DNA from: an uncultured Clostridium sp.
Lineage (GTDB): Bacteria; Bacillota; Clostridia; Lachnospirales; Lachnospiraceae
Length of the DNA stretch: 50,297 nt
NCBI RefSeq assembly: GCF_900547735.1
Contig: NZ_URHZ01000039.1
Span: 1-50,297, forward strand
Direction: 5' to 3'
Position 1 is the first letter of the stretch; each line of letters opens with the position of its first letter. A program made the translations under genes and the position numbers. The notes below the pieces were generated by a model. The model was not told the origin of the DNA. It worked only from the letters and a program-made list of their open reading frames with translations, and searched no databases. Shown in pieces: positions 9,321-16,909 of this stretch.

Positions 9321-9348
9321 TACTATATGAAAATTGAACAAGTTTTGT
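9321..9348 (-). promoter_or_regulatory. Sigma-K-like promoter of the large collagen-like gene
   Basis: On the minus strand AC (9348-9347), 17 bp, then CATATAGTA (9329-9321). This fits the sigma-K pattern AC-N16/17-CATANNNTA. The leader to the ATG is about 70 nt. Confidence 0.55.
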
Positions 9349-9389
9349 GAGTGGCTGAATAAAAATGTCCGCCGGTTTAAAGATAGGGG

Positions 9390-9418
9390 TTGACAGGCAT
9401 CGATAAGACGGATAAAAT
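9390..9418 (+). promoter_or_regulatory. Predicted sigma-A promoter of the tetR gene
   Basis: TTGACA (9390-9395) and TAAAAT (9413-9418) at 17-bp spacing is close to the vegetative consensus. Confidence 0.7.
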
Positions 9419-9436
9419 TAAACTATCAGTTTAATT
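9416..9436 (+). promoter_or_regulatory. Likely TetR autoregulatory operator
   Basis: AATTAAACT-ATC-AGTTTAATT is a perfect inverted repeat with 9-bp arms. It overlaps the -10 box and the expected transcription start of the following tetR-family gene, the usual position for autorepression. Confidence 0.65.
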
Positions 9437-9449
9437 AATGGAGGCTTTG

Positions 9450-10085
9450 ATGGGACGGAGAAAAAAAGAACCGGGAAGTGTTCACCGCGAGGCAATTGCT
9501 TCCGCAGCCGGAGCGCTGTTTGCCGGAAAGGGCATTGAGGCGACGTCAATGGATGAAATTGCAGAAAAATCGGGATACAGTAAGGCAACACTGTATGTGT
9601 ATTTCAAAAATAAGGAAGAGATTGCAGGCATACTTGCCCTTGAGAGTATGCAAAAACTGCACGGCTGTATAAATTCTGCCCTCAGGAAAGAGAAAAGCAC
9701 ACGGCGCAGATACGATTTAATCTGCCGGGCGCTGCAGCAGTACCAGGAAGAATTTCCATTCTATTTTAAGATGGCTTTAGATACGATCAATATTGATTTT
9801 GACGGCCGGGATTTTTTGCCGGAAGAACTGGAGACGTACCGCGTCGGAGAACTGCTGAATGAAGAACTGAAAGAATTTATAAATGATGGAATCCGGGAGG
9901 GGGAGCTGAGGGAGGAAATAGAGGTCATGGCAACTATATTTTCTTTCTGGGGGATGCTCTCCGGCCTGATACAGACGGCTGCGAATAAAGAAGCTTACAT
10001 CAGCCGAAACCTTCAGCTTTCCAAACAGGAATTTTTAGATTACGGTTATGATACGCTTTACCGGTCCATTTTGAAAACAGGCTGA
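9450..10085 (+). CDS. TetR/AcrR-family transcriptional repressor
   Basis: A 211-residue regulator. The N-terminal helix-turn-helix (about 14-60) reads AIASAAGALFAGKGIEATS, then MDEIAEKSGYSKATLYVYF, the classic TetR signature. The rest is a helical ligand-binding and dimerisation domain with no recognisable ligand. The start at 9450 is chosen because GGAGG (9440-9444) sits at ideal distance. The ATG at 9438 overlaps that site and adds only MEAL. A palindromic operator covers the promoter, so autorepression is likely. The flavoprotein gene starts 19 bp downstream and is presumably co-transcribed and controlled by this repressor. Confidence 0.85.
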   Translation: MGRRKKEPGSVHREAIASAAGALFAGKGIEATSMDEIAEKSGYSKATLYVYFKNKEEIAGILALESMQKLHGCINSALRKEKSTRRRYDLICRALQQYQEEFPFYFKMALDTINIDFDGRDFLPEELETYRVGELLNEELKEFINDGIREGELREEIEVMATIFSFWGMLSGLIQTAANKEAYISRNLQLSKQEFLDYGYDTLYRSILKTG

Positions 10086-10104
10086 TGAGCAGGGAGGAGA
10101 GCGG

Positions 10105-10680
10105 ATGAACGACAGGAGAGTGCTGGCCATTGCAGGGAGTCCACGCAGAAACGGGATAACGTCGAAGATGCTGGAGTGCGCGGTAAATGCCGCAGAACGC
10201 AATGGCTGGAAAGTGGATAAGATAAATCTGTACGAGAAACATATTGAATTTTGCAGCGGCTGCCGTTCCTGTCTTACCTCAGGAATGTGTGTCCGGAACG
10301 ATGATATTCGGGAGATAGCAGCCCTTCTGCAGGAGTGTGACACGGTTATTCTTGCGGCTCCCGTTTACTGGGCGAATGTCCCTGCCGCGGTAAAAAATAT
10401 GTTTGACCGCCTTCTGGGCGTTGCGATGGAAGAGACCTGCACCTTTCCGAAGCCGCGGCTGTCGGGAGAACAGAAGTATATCCTCATGACGGCCTGCAAC
10501 ACCCCGTTTCCTTTCTCCGTGTTATGCGGCCAAAGCAGCGGGGCACTGCGGGCGATGAAGGAATTTTTCAAAACATCAGGAATGAAATGCGGCGGAAAAT
10601 TTGTCTGTACGAATACTTCGGTGAGAAAAGAGCCGCCGGACAGGATTCTTAGGAAAATTGAGAAGTATTGGGAGCGTTGA
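10105..10680 (+). CDS. NAD(P)H-dependent flavin oxidoreductase, iron-sulfur flavoprotein-like
   Basis: A 191-residue flavodoxin-fold protein. The N-terminal phosphate-binding loop AGSPRRNGIT (about 10-19) binds FMN. A Cys cluster CSGCRSC plus a fourth Cys (C50, C53, C56, C62) resembles the compact motif of iron-sulfur flavoproteins. APVYWANVPAAVKNMFDR is the conserved second flavin-contact and dimer region. It lies 19 bp behind the TetR gene, so it is the likely regulated partner. It may reduce quinones or electrophilic compounds; the substrate is unknown. GGGAGGAG precedes the ATG. A second protein of this family is encoded at 33731-34315. Confidence 0.8.
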   Translation: MNDRRVLAIAGSPRRNGITSKMLECAVNAAERNGWKVDKINLYEKHIEFCSGCRSCLTSGMCVRNDDIREIAALLQECDTVILAAPVYWANVPAAVKNMFDRLLGVAMEETCTFPKPRLSGEQKYILMTACNTPFPFSVLCGQSSGALRAMKEFFKTSGMKCGGKFVCTNTSVRKEPPDRILRKIEKYWER

Positions 10681-10698
10681 TATGATGCTCCGGCTGCC

Positions 10699-11568
10699 TT
10701 ATGCGATAGGAATCCAGTATTGGATTTCATTTTCCCCGCGTTCGTCGGTTTCCTCTCCGTACCGGACAAAATCATAGGGGTTATTTTCACTAAACCGGCA
10801 GGTTGAATGGGGAAACCATTCCTGATAGACATACTCCGCAACCGGCTGCAGACTATCTTCATTTTTGCCTCTCCAGTGGAATACGGCATATCTGCCGGTT
10901 GGCAGCCGAAAGACTTCCATTCCTCTGGGAAGGTATTCGGTGGAGGATACCTGCGCTCCCGCAATATATCTGAAGGCCGGATTTTCGTCCCCGTTTTCAA
11001 ATTCCGAGTAATCGTTGACACCGATTAAAAAGGAAAAGTCCGCTCTGTTTTTTATCCTGAACTTGTTTTTGTGAAGCTTGTGCCAGCATCTTCCAATGGC
11101 CTGAAATCCCTTTCCGGTGACGGTGCTGTAGCCAATGAGAGTCAGCGCATCCAATTCTGCGATTTTAATTTCCCGTATCATATCACCTTTGATTTTCTTT
11201 CGGCTGGTAATATCATATTTCAGTTGAAGGGGGAGAAAATCGCCGTGTTTTCTATAATATTGAGGACTGCATTGATACATGGCTCGGAAGCTTCTGGAAA
11301 AAGAGCGTTGTGCATCATAGCCGGCGCACAGTGCAATTTCCTGGATGGATAAATCGGTAGACAAAAGCATTCGTGCGCACTCCGTCATTCTGCGTCTTTT
11401 AATGTAATTATGGAGTGTGAGGCCGACGACAGAGGAAAACATTCTGTGTAAATGATACTTCGAATAGCCGATTTCCCTTGCAACAGATTCTAAATCCAGA
11501 GTTTCTTCCAGTAAATGCGTTTCAATATATTCTATCACCCGTGCTGTTTCCAGTAAATTGTTATCCAT
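10699..11568 (-). CDS. AraC-family regulator with GyrI-like effector domain
   Basis: A 289-residue regulator. Two helix-turn-helix units occupy about 8-107 (LESVAREIGYSKYHLHRMF and DLSIQEIALCAGYDAQRSFSR). The C-terminal half (about 130-289) resembles the GyrI-like small-molecule binding domain of the Rob/SoxS-like and BmrR-like regulators (REIKIAELDALTLIGYSTV, then LPTGRYAVFHWRG). Proteins of this build often answer to drugs or other amphipathic compounds. The start at 11568 is preferred over an upstream in-frame ATG at 11700 because AGGAGG (11577-11582) precedes it and the AraC domain begins there. It faces the TetR/flavoprotein pair tail to tail with only an 18-bp gap. The target is unknown. 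Confidence 0.82.
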   Translation of the reverse strand: MDNNLLETARVIEYIETHLLEETLDLESVAREIGYSKYHLHRMFSSVVGLTLHNYIKRRRMTECARMLLSTDLSIQEIALCAGYDAQRSFSRSFRAMYQCSPQYYRKHGDFLPLQLKYDITSRKKIKGDMIREIKIAELDALTLIGYSTVTGKGFQAIGRCWHKLHKNKFRIKNRADFSFLIGVNDYSEFENGDENPAFRYIAGAQVSSTEYLPRGMEVFRLPTGRYAVFHWRGKNEDSLQPVAEYVYQEWFPHSTCRFSENNPYDFVRYGEETDERGENEIQYWIPIA

Positions 11569-11705
11569 ATCTGAATTCCTCCTGATTTCAGAATAGCAGA
11601 TTATGGAGGAAAATACTTCACATATCTTGCTGAAAAGGAGGAAATGAATCGAGCAGCGGAAGGCTGGTCTGTGAATTTGCCGCTGCCGCCAATTTTCCAT
11701 GGCAT

Positions 11706-11748
11706 GAATAAAGTCCGCCCCGGCCCGTAACCGGAGCGGACTTTATTC
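11706..11748 (-). terminator. Terminator hairpin after the small collagen-like gene
   Basis: An 18-bp stem with one mismatch runs from GAATAAAGTCCGCCCCGG to CCGGAGCGGACTTTATTC around a 7-nt loop. The AT-rich stem base supplies T-rich ends on both strands. It lies 66 bp past the stop of the gene at 11814. Confidence 0.7.
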
Positions 11749-11813
11749 ATTGTCTGTAATAGACAGTGAAAGAAAGCGCGGGGGAGCAGAGAAGTTTACT
11801 GCTTTCTAACTTT

Positions 11814-12590
11814 CTAAATAAGAGCGCTCACTGCGTTTGCACCCGAAGCAGCCCGGTTGAGCTTGAGAATGGCTATCGTTGCGGTGCCCTCACTGCTGGA
11901 GACGTTACTGTTATAGGTCAGTGTAAAGAACGTTTCCTGCAAAACTTCAATGATGATTGAGTTGGAGCCATAGGCGCTTGTATAGTCGGTGCCTGTCTTA
12001 AAATAGATTCCGTATTCAATGTGCGGACTTCCGTTATAGGCAGGCGTAATCTGCATATATCCGGGAGTTGCAAGAATCGCGGAAACGTGGTACGAAATCA
12101 GATAATATCCCGGTGCAAGTGCAATCCTGGTAAGATCCGTTAATACAATCTGGCCGCTCGGATCCGCAATTGAAGTTCCCATCTGGATTTGGGTGGCATT
12201 TACAAATTGCAGAGCAAAAGTTGCAAAAGATGCGAAAACATCTTCGGGAGCTGCGCCGGTAGCGCCAGTCGGTCCGGTAGCGCCGTTGCTTCCGGCTGCA
12301 CCTGTAGCACCAGTCGGCCCAGTAGCGCCGTTGCTTCCGGCCGCCCCGGTAGCCCCGGTGCTGCCCCTTGGAATTTCAAAATTGAGAACTGCATTACAGG
12401 GAGTACCTGAATTGGTGACTCTGGCGTTTGTTCCGGGGGCGCCGGTCAGAGTCGTGCCAACGGTGACGGTGGAACAGCACTTTTGGCACGGCGGACAAAG
12501 GGGCCGGTCGGAACAGGCGGGCCGTTTCGAACATTGAGATAAAACCTCTTGATTTTCATAATCTTTATTGTAATAGTCATTAATATGCAT
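11814..12590 (-). CDS. Small collagen-like protein (probable spore surface)
   Basis: A 258-residue protein. A Cys-rich N-terminus (C20, C26, C32, C35, C38, C39) is followed by TVTVGTTLTGAPGTNARVTN and IPRGSTG, the same module found near the C-terminus of the large collagen-like protein. Here it precedes a short collagen stretch (residues 76-114, 13 triplets, with a GATGPTGATGAAGSN unit twice). The C-terminal 140 residues form a beta-rich domain resembling the C1q/TNF-like heads of BclA-type proteins (LAPGYYLISYHVSAILATPG, IAILKLN). There is no signal peptide. A sigma-K-like promoter lies just upstream. Its role is probably structural on the spore surface; no enzyme motif is visible. The ribosome binding site (AGGTATC) is weak. 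Confidence 0.8.
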   Translation of the reverse strand: MHINDYYNKDYENQEVLSQCSKRPACSDRPLCPPCQKCCSTVTVGTTLTGAPGTNARVTNSGTPCNAVLNFEIPRGSTGATGAAGSNGATGPTGATGAAGSNGATGPTGATGAAPEDVFASFATFALQFVNATQIQMGTSIADPSGQIVLTDLTRIALAPGYYLISYHVSAILATPGYMQITPAYNGSPHIEYGIYFKTGTDYTSAYGSNSIIIEVLQETFFTLTYNSNVSSSEGTATIAILKLNRAASGANAVSALI

Positions 12591-12623
12591 AGAAGATACC
12601 TGGTATAAATTAAAGTCTTATTG

Positions 12624-12650
12624 TAGAATATGAAAATATGGACAAAAAGT
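12624..12650 (-). promoter_or_regulatory. Sigma-K-like promoter of the small collagen-like gene
   Basis: On the minus strand AC (12650-12649), 16 bp, CATATTCTA (12632-12624) matches the pattern AC-N16-CATANNNTA. The leader would be about 27 nt. Confidence 0.6.
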
Positions 12651-12700
12651 ACCCCGAGCCCGGCGTTTCGGGAAAAATCCATATTAAACCATAAAAAAAT

Positions 12701-12729
12701 TGAAACTTTTCTGCAGTTTTGGCCGTCTA
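12701..12729 (+). promoter_or_regulatory. ECF-type autoregulatory promoter of the sigma factor gene
   Basis: TGAAAC (12701-12706) and CGTCTA (12724-12729) are 17 bp apart. This is the -35/-10 pattern recognised by B. subtilis sigma-V, sigma-W and related ECF factors. It directly precedes the ECF sigma gene, which indicates autoregulation. Confidence 0.75.
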
Positions 12730-12754
12730 ACGGTCAAGAAAGGAGAATAGAGAA

Positions 12755-13243
12755 GTGAGAAAAGAGACAATGCGGGATAAACTTGAAGAAGTAATTCTGG
12801 CTTCCTACGAATCCATGTACCGCATGGCATTTGTATATATGAAAAATGAAGCGGATGCACTGGATGTGGTACAGGACAGCGTAGTTAAAGCTATCAAAAA
12901 TTCCGGACAGCTTAATGAAGAATCATACATGAAAACGTGGCTGTTCAGGATCGTAATCAATACGGCTATCGATGAGCTTGAGAAGAGGAAAAAAGTACTT
13001 CCCTTGTTCTCGGAAAACGAAGACGCAAAAGAAGATAAATACTGTGATTTTGATACGATAAATTCTCTGGCACAACTGGAGCAGACAGAAAAAACAATTA
13101 TTTTACTCCGATACTGTGAGGAGTGGAAGTTAGAGGAGATAGCCGCGTATATGGAGCTCAACCTGAACACCGTTAAGAGCATCCTGTACAGGAGCCTGAA
13201 GAAATTGAAAACAGAGTTGATGAAAGGAGAGGCAGTTTCATGA
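12755..13243 (+). CDS. sigV: ECF RNA polymerase sigma factor, sigma-V-like
   Basis: A 162-residue ECF sigma factor. Region 2 (about 14-75) contains YRMAFVYMKNEADALDVVQD and a WLFRIVINTAIDELEKRKK stretch. Region 4 (about 105-155) has LRYCEEWKLEEIAAYMELN and LNTVKSILYRSLKKLK, which contacts the -35 element. Start: GTG at 12755 with AGGAG about nine bases upstream; ATG at 12770 is an alternative. The gene overlaps the following anti-sigma gene by 4 bp (ATGA), a translationally coupled pair. An ECF promoter upstream fits positive autoregulation. The sigma-V label rests mainly on the RsiV-like partner. Confidence 0.85.
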   Translation: MRKETMRDKLEEVILASYESMYRMAFVYMKNEADALDVVQDSVVKAIKNSGQLNEESYMKTWLFRIVINTAIDELEKRKKVLPLFSENEDAKEDKYCDFDTINSLAQLEQTEKTIILLRYCEEWKLEEIAAYMELNLNTVKSILYRSLKKLKTELMKGEAVS

Positions 13244-14277
13244 AAAAAACGGGGAAAAACCAAAGAGAAATCACGGAAAATGAAAACCAGGAACTGGAAT
13301 CCCTGATGGCGGATCCACAATTAAATAACAGAATGGAGCAGATGGAACGCGAATATAAAGAAATCAAAGTCCCAACGGAACTGAAAGGCAGAGTGCTCCA
13401 GGCAATGCAGGAAGGAAAAGACGCCCTGGGCGCGGAACAGGAGAAGGAGACAGAGCGAGTGACAGAAAAGAAAGAAGTTTCAAAACAGGTTCAGGATAAC
13501 GGGAAACAGGGCAGAAAGAAAACCGCCTCCCATTATTTCCTCAGAACCGCACAGACTGCGGCCGCAGCCCTTCTGGTGGTTACGGTTCTGGCAAATACCA
13601 GCGCCGAAACGGCATATGCAATGAGCCGTATCCCGGTGCTCGGCGCCATCACAAAAGTAGTTACATTCCGTACCTATGAGCAGCAGAATGAGAATTCGGA
13701 AGCCAAGGTTGAGGTCCCGAAGATTGAGGCCGGTGAAGGCTCCGGTATTACCGGTGCTGCCGAGCAGGTAAATAAGTCGGTGGAAGACTACACCAACCAG
13801 ATCATCGCCCAGTTTGAAGAAGATGTAAAGAGGGACGGAGAAGAGGCCCACATAGGACTTTATACCGAATATAAGGTGCTGGCGGACAACAACCGGTTCT
13901 TCACCCTGAAAATCCAGACCGACGAGGTTATGGCCAGCGGATACCAGAGCGCAATCATATACAATATAGACAAGAAAACAGACACAATACTGGAACTGAA
14001 AGATATGTTCCCGGCGGGGACGGACTACGTAACCCTGCTGTCCGACGCGGCTAAGAAGGTAATGCAAAAGAACATGCAGGAAGATGAAAACAAATCCTAC
14101 TTCCTGGACGACGGTATGGGCAGTGATTTTGAAAAAATCAACGAGAACCAGACTTTCTATATCAACGATGCGGGACGCATGGTGCTTGTTTTTAACGAAT
14201 ACGACGTGGCTCCCGGTTATATGGGACTTGTAGAAATTGAACTTCCCGATTCGGTATTTCACGCGGACGGCTTATAA
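13240..14277 (+). CDS. rsiV: Anti-sigma factor, RsiV-like, with DUF3298 domain
   Basis: A 345-residue single-pass membrane protein. The cytoplasmic N-terminus (1-100) would hold the sigma factor. One hydrophobic segment lies near 102-127. The extracytoplasmic part ends in a DUF3298-type domain (about 210-340: GYQSAIIYNIDKKTDTILEL, then FYINDAGRMVLVFNEYDVAP). In B. subtilis, RsiV binds lysozyme through this domain and is then cleaved, which frees sigma-V to turn on envelope-modifying genes. The overlap with the sigma gene and the domain order support the same arrangement here. Lysozyme as the ligand is an inference from the family. Confidence 0.82.
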   Translation: MKKTGKNQREITENENQELESLMADPQLNNRMEQMEREYKEIKVPTELKGRVLQAMQEGKDALGAEQEKETERVTEKKEVSKQVQDNGKQGRKKTASHYFLRTAQTAAAALLVVTVLANTSAETAYAMSRIPVLGAITKVVTFRTYEQQNENSEAKVEVPKIEAGEGSGITGAAEQVNKSVEDYTNQIIAQFEEDVKRDGEEAHIGLYTEYKVLADNNRFFTLKIQTDEVMASGYQSAIIYNIDKKTDTILELKDMFPAGTDYVTLLSDAAKKVMQKNMQEDENKSYFLDDGMGSDFEKINENQTFYINDAGRMVLVFNEYDVAPGYMGLVEIELPDSVFHADGL

Positions 14278-14311
14278 ACAAATGGGAAATAAAGAAGAAT
14301 AATCAGAACAG

Positions 14312-14355
14312 GAAGAAAGAAAGTCTGCCGCGCAGAAACGGCTGGCTTTCTTTTC
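14312..14355 (+). terminator. Probable terminator after the sigma/anti-sigma pair
   Basis: An imperfect stem joins AGAAAG...GCCG to CGGC...CTTTCT and is followed by TTTTC. The remaining part of 14356-14566 shows a possible leader of the next gene but nothing I can name. Confidence 0.5.
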
Positions 14356-14566
14356 TATCATAGGAGATTCTTTCTAAATAAGTTCTTCCTGAATAAGATA
14401 AAATCCCACCGGATAGGGCGGAATTTTAAGAATATCGGCGGATATCTGTCAATAAATATTCATATTCTCATGTTTTTAATATGGTATAATAAAACAAATA
14501 AAAAATAACCCAGACGTTAAACTACATCTGCGGGATTACAGAACAGGAACCAGGGAGGTTTTTAAC

Positions 14567-14905
14567 ATGAGAGAGGCCGTAATCAGCATAATTACTTTTT
14601 CCGTATTTTACTTTTCCAACTTTGTCATTTTATCGGGACTGGGAGCTTTGATGAAACCGGAAGGAGATTCGTTTATTAATTCCTACCTAAATCCTGTTTA
14701 CAGCGGCATGGCAGCCCTGGCAGCCATTATTATCGTTTGTACCTGCATTATTGTGAAGAAATTGGATGAGGTGCTGAAAGAACTCAAAAATGAGAATAAG
14801 ACAGATGAGATTAAAACAGATGAGATTAAAACAGATGGAATTAAAACAGTTGGGAGTAAGACAGATAAGATTAAAACAGACGAAAAACAGATTAATAAGC
14901 CCTGA
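14567..14905 (+). CDS. Small two-helix membrane protein with charged repeat tail
   Basis: A 112-residue protein of unknown function. Two hydrophobic segments (about 4-28 and 43-63) are separated by a polar loop. The tail from residue 77 is a run of imperfect five-residue repeats of the type IKTDE, written in the DNA as near-identical 15-bp units (14807-14884) that could expand or shrink by slippage. AGGGAGG precedes the ATG. No family is recognised. It stands alone, tail to tail with the DAHP synthase gene. Confidence 0.6.
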   Translation: MREAVISIITFSVFYFSNFVILSGLGALMKPEGDSFINSYLNPVYSGMAALAAIIIVCTCIIVKKLDEVLKELKNENKTDEIKTDEIKTDGIKTVGSKTDKIKTDEKQINKP

Positions 14906-14973
14906 CGGTGCAGTACCGGCAGGGCCTTGTAAATTCTACAGTTTCAGTTTTAAATAGCTACTGGTTTAGCCTC

Positions 14974-16002
14974 TTACAGGCTGTCGGCCATCTCATAAAG
15001 AAGACGCTCGGAATCATCCCAGCCCAGACATGGATCAGTGATGGATTTGCCGTAGCAGTGCTCGCCGACCTTCTGGCAGCCCGGTTCGATGTAGCTCTCA
15101 ATCATGACGCCTTTGACGAAATTGCGGATATCATCCGAATGGCGGCGGCTGTGGAGCACCTCTTTTACAATACGGATCTGCTCCTGATAGAGCTTATTGG
15201 AGTTGGAGTGGTTGGCATCCACAATGCAGGCCGGGTACTGTAAATCGCGTTCCATGTAAAGCTCAAGAAGCAGTTTTAAGTCCTCATAATGATAGTTCGG
15301 CTGGCACTGGCCGTGTTTGTTGACGGAGCCTCTGAGGATGGTATGAGTCAGAGGATTGCCCTGTGTCATGACTTCCCAGCTTCGGTAGATAAATTCATGG
15401 CCGTGCTGTGCGGCGTGAACCGCGTTGAGCATGACGGACAGTCCGCCGCTGGTTGGGTTCTTCATGCCGACAGGTACGTCGATGCCGCTGGATACGAGGC
15501 GGTGCTGCTGGTTTTCAACAGAACGGGCGCCGACGGCTATGTAGGACATTACATCATTTAAATAAGTAAGGTTTTCCGGGTAGAGCATCTCATCCGCCGT
15601 TGAGAATCCCGTTTCCCTGATAACGCGCATATGAAGCTTCCTGATGGCCAGCAGGCCCTCAAAAAGATCCGGTTTCTTCTCCGGGTTCGGCTGATGGAGC
15701 AGACCCTTGTAACCGTCGCCGGTGGTTCTCGGCTTGTTGGTGTAAATACGGGGAACCAGTATCAGTTTGTCTCCTACTTTATCCTGTACCTTGGCAAGGC
15801 GGTTTACGTAATCACATACGGAATCCTCCCTGTCGGCCGAGCAGGGACCGATAATAACTAGAAATTTATCGCTCTTCCCTGTAAAAACATCACGGATCTC
15901 CGCGTCCTTTACAGCCTTGACTGCGGCCAGTTCGGGCGCCAGCGGAAACTGTTCCTTAATCTCATCCGGTGTCGGCAGTTTGCTGACATATTCAAATCCC
16001 AT
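14974..16002 (-). CDS. aroF: 3-deoxy-7-phosphoheptulonate (DAHP) synthase, type I alpha
   Basis: A 342-residue enzyme that condenses phosphoenolpyruvate and erythrose-4-phosphate, the first step of the shikimate pathway. The length and N-terminus match E. coli AroF/AroG/AroH (350-356 residues). Visible active-site features are VIIGPCSADR (metal-binding Cys54), PRTTGDGYKGL, GARSVENQQHR, VGMKNPTSG and the metal and phosphate site CIVDANHSNSNK near the C-terminus. Feedback by an aromatic amino acid is typical, but which one cannot be read here. AGGAGG precedes the ATG. The promoter shares its -10 region with the divergent DUF4358 operon. The choice among aroF, aroG and aroH names is arbitrary. 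Confidence 0.9.
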   Translation of the reverse strand: MGFEYVSKLPTPDEIKEQFPLAPELAAVKAVKDAEIRDVFTGKSDKFLVIIGPCSADREDSVCDYVNRLAKVQDKVGDKLILVPRIYTNKPRTTGDGYKGLLHQPNPEKKPDLFEGLLAIRKLHMRVIRETGFSTADEMLYPENLTYLNDVMSYIAVGARSVENQQHRLVSSGIDVPVGMKNPTSGGLSVMLNAVHAAQHGHEFIYRSWEVMTQGNPLTHTILRGSVNKHGQCQPNYHYEDLKLLLELYMERDLQYPACIVDANHSNSNKLYQEQIRIVKEVLHSRRHSDDIRNFVKGVMIESYIEPGCQKVGEHCYGKSITDPCLGWDDSERLLYEMADSL

Positions 16003-16050
16003 GGGTATCGTCCTCCTGTAAATCGTAAACTATTCGTAACTAAAATTCAA

Positions 16051-16079
16051 TTGATATTTCTATGTGCGTCCATTATAAT
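16051..16079 (+). promoter_or_regulatory. Predicted sigma-A promoter of the acetylation operon
   Basis: TTGATA (16051-16056) and TATAAT (16074-16079) at 17-bp spacing. Its -10 box overlaps that of the opposing aroF promoter. The leader is about 140 nt. Confidence 0.6.
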
Positions 16080-16100
16080 ATAGAAATTCCGATTCGGCAA
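16072..16100 (-). promoter_or_regulatory. Predicted sigma-A promoter of aroF
   Basis: On the minus strand TTGCCG (16100-16095) and TATAAT (16077-16072) are 17 bp apart. The box coincides with the plus-strand -10 box, so RNA polymerase can occupy only one of the two promoters at a time. Confidence 0.55.
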
Positions 16101-16142
16101 TAGCCCGGAGGCCATTAACAGGCCCGGAATGCATAAAAATGC

Positions 16143-16184
16143 TGTAGTCCGGCCAGGATAGCCCTCAGGGCGTGTTATCCTACA
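16143..16184 (+). promoter_or_regulatory. Nested hairpin in the acetylation-operon leader
   Basis: GCCC-TCA-GGGC is nested inside AGGATA/TATCCT and TGTA/TACA arms. No T-run follows, so it is not an ordinary terminator. It could be an RNA leader structure or an operator. Confidence 0.4.
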
Positions 16185-16228
16185 TAGAGTGGGCGGCAGC
16201 ATAAAAAACTAGACAAGGGAGACTTATT

Positions 16229-16879
16229 ATGAAAAAAAGAACGATGATTTTTGCAGCGGCGGCGCTGGCGGCAGGCCTTACAGCCTGTGCACCGAAAACG
16301 GAGGCAACAGCACCGGAAACTACGATAGAGGAAACGCAGGAAACTGCACAGGAGACTGTTACGGCGGAGAGCGAAGAGAATGATGAGACGGCAGGAGAAA
16401 CCGGGACAGAGGCAAACGCAGAGATTTCAGATGAACTTCTGGGCAAAGTCTATGCGGCGGTAAAAGAAGCATACGGCGAAAAGTACGTACCCAGTATGAT
16501 GTTTGACGAGACAATGATGGAAGGCACTTTCGGCATCACGAAGGACCAGTATGATTCCTACGTGGCGGAAGGCCCGATGATTTCCGCACATGTGGAGATG
16601 TTTGTCGGCGTTAAAGCCAAAGAAGGAAAGGCAGCCGATGTGGCAAAGGCGCTTGAGGACTACAGGAAGAGCCAGCTTGACGGAGCGCTTCAGTATCCGA
16701 TGAATATGCCTAAGATCGAAGCGTCTGAAGTAGTTACACACGGCGACTATGTATTCTTCATTATGCTTGGTTCACCTGAAATGGAAGCGGAAGAGCAGGG
16801 CGAGGAAGCGGCGCTTGAGTCTGCAAAGGAGAATAACCGTATCGCGGTTGACACGATTGCCGGATTTTTTGAATCATAG
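16229..16879 (+). CDS. DUF4358-type lipoprotein
   Basis: A 216-residue exported lipoprotein. The signal peptide ends in the lipobox LTAC (Cys20). A Thr/Glu-rich linker (about 22-65) precedes the DUF4358-like domain (about 66-212: ISDELLGKVYAAVKEAYGEKY, VKAKEGKAADVAKALEDYRK, and VVTHGDYVFFIMLG). It is 30 bp upstream of the MBOAT acyltransferase gene, and this pairing recurs in Lachnospiraceae. An accessory role on the outer face of the membrane in polymer acetylation is inferred; no catalytic motif is seen. GGGAG precedes the ATG. Confidence 0.75.
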   Translation: MKKRTMIFAAAALAAGLTACAPKTEATAPETTIEETQETAQETVTAESEENDETAGETGTEANAEISDELLGKVYAAVKEAYGEKYVPSMMFDETMMEGTFGITKDQYDSYVAEGPMISAHVEMFVGVKAKEGKAADVAKALEDYRKSQLDGALQYPMNMPKIEASEVVTHGDYVFFIMLGSPEMEAEEQGEEAALESAKENNRIAVDTIAGFFES

Positions 16880-16909
16880 ACAGTAAAATAAATGTAAGGA
16901 GAGCTGGAA

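Noticed and set aside
16003..16228. T-box or tryptophan-type leader in front of aroF
   Set aside because: The aroF leader between its promoter and ATG is only about 65 nt and has no T-box sequence or terminator.
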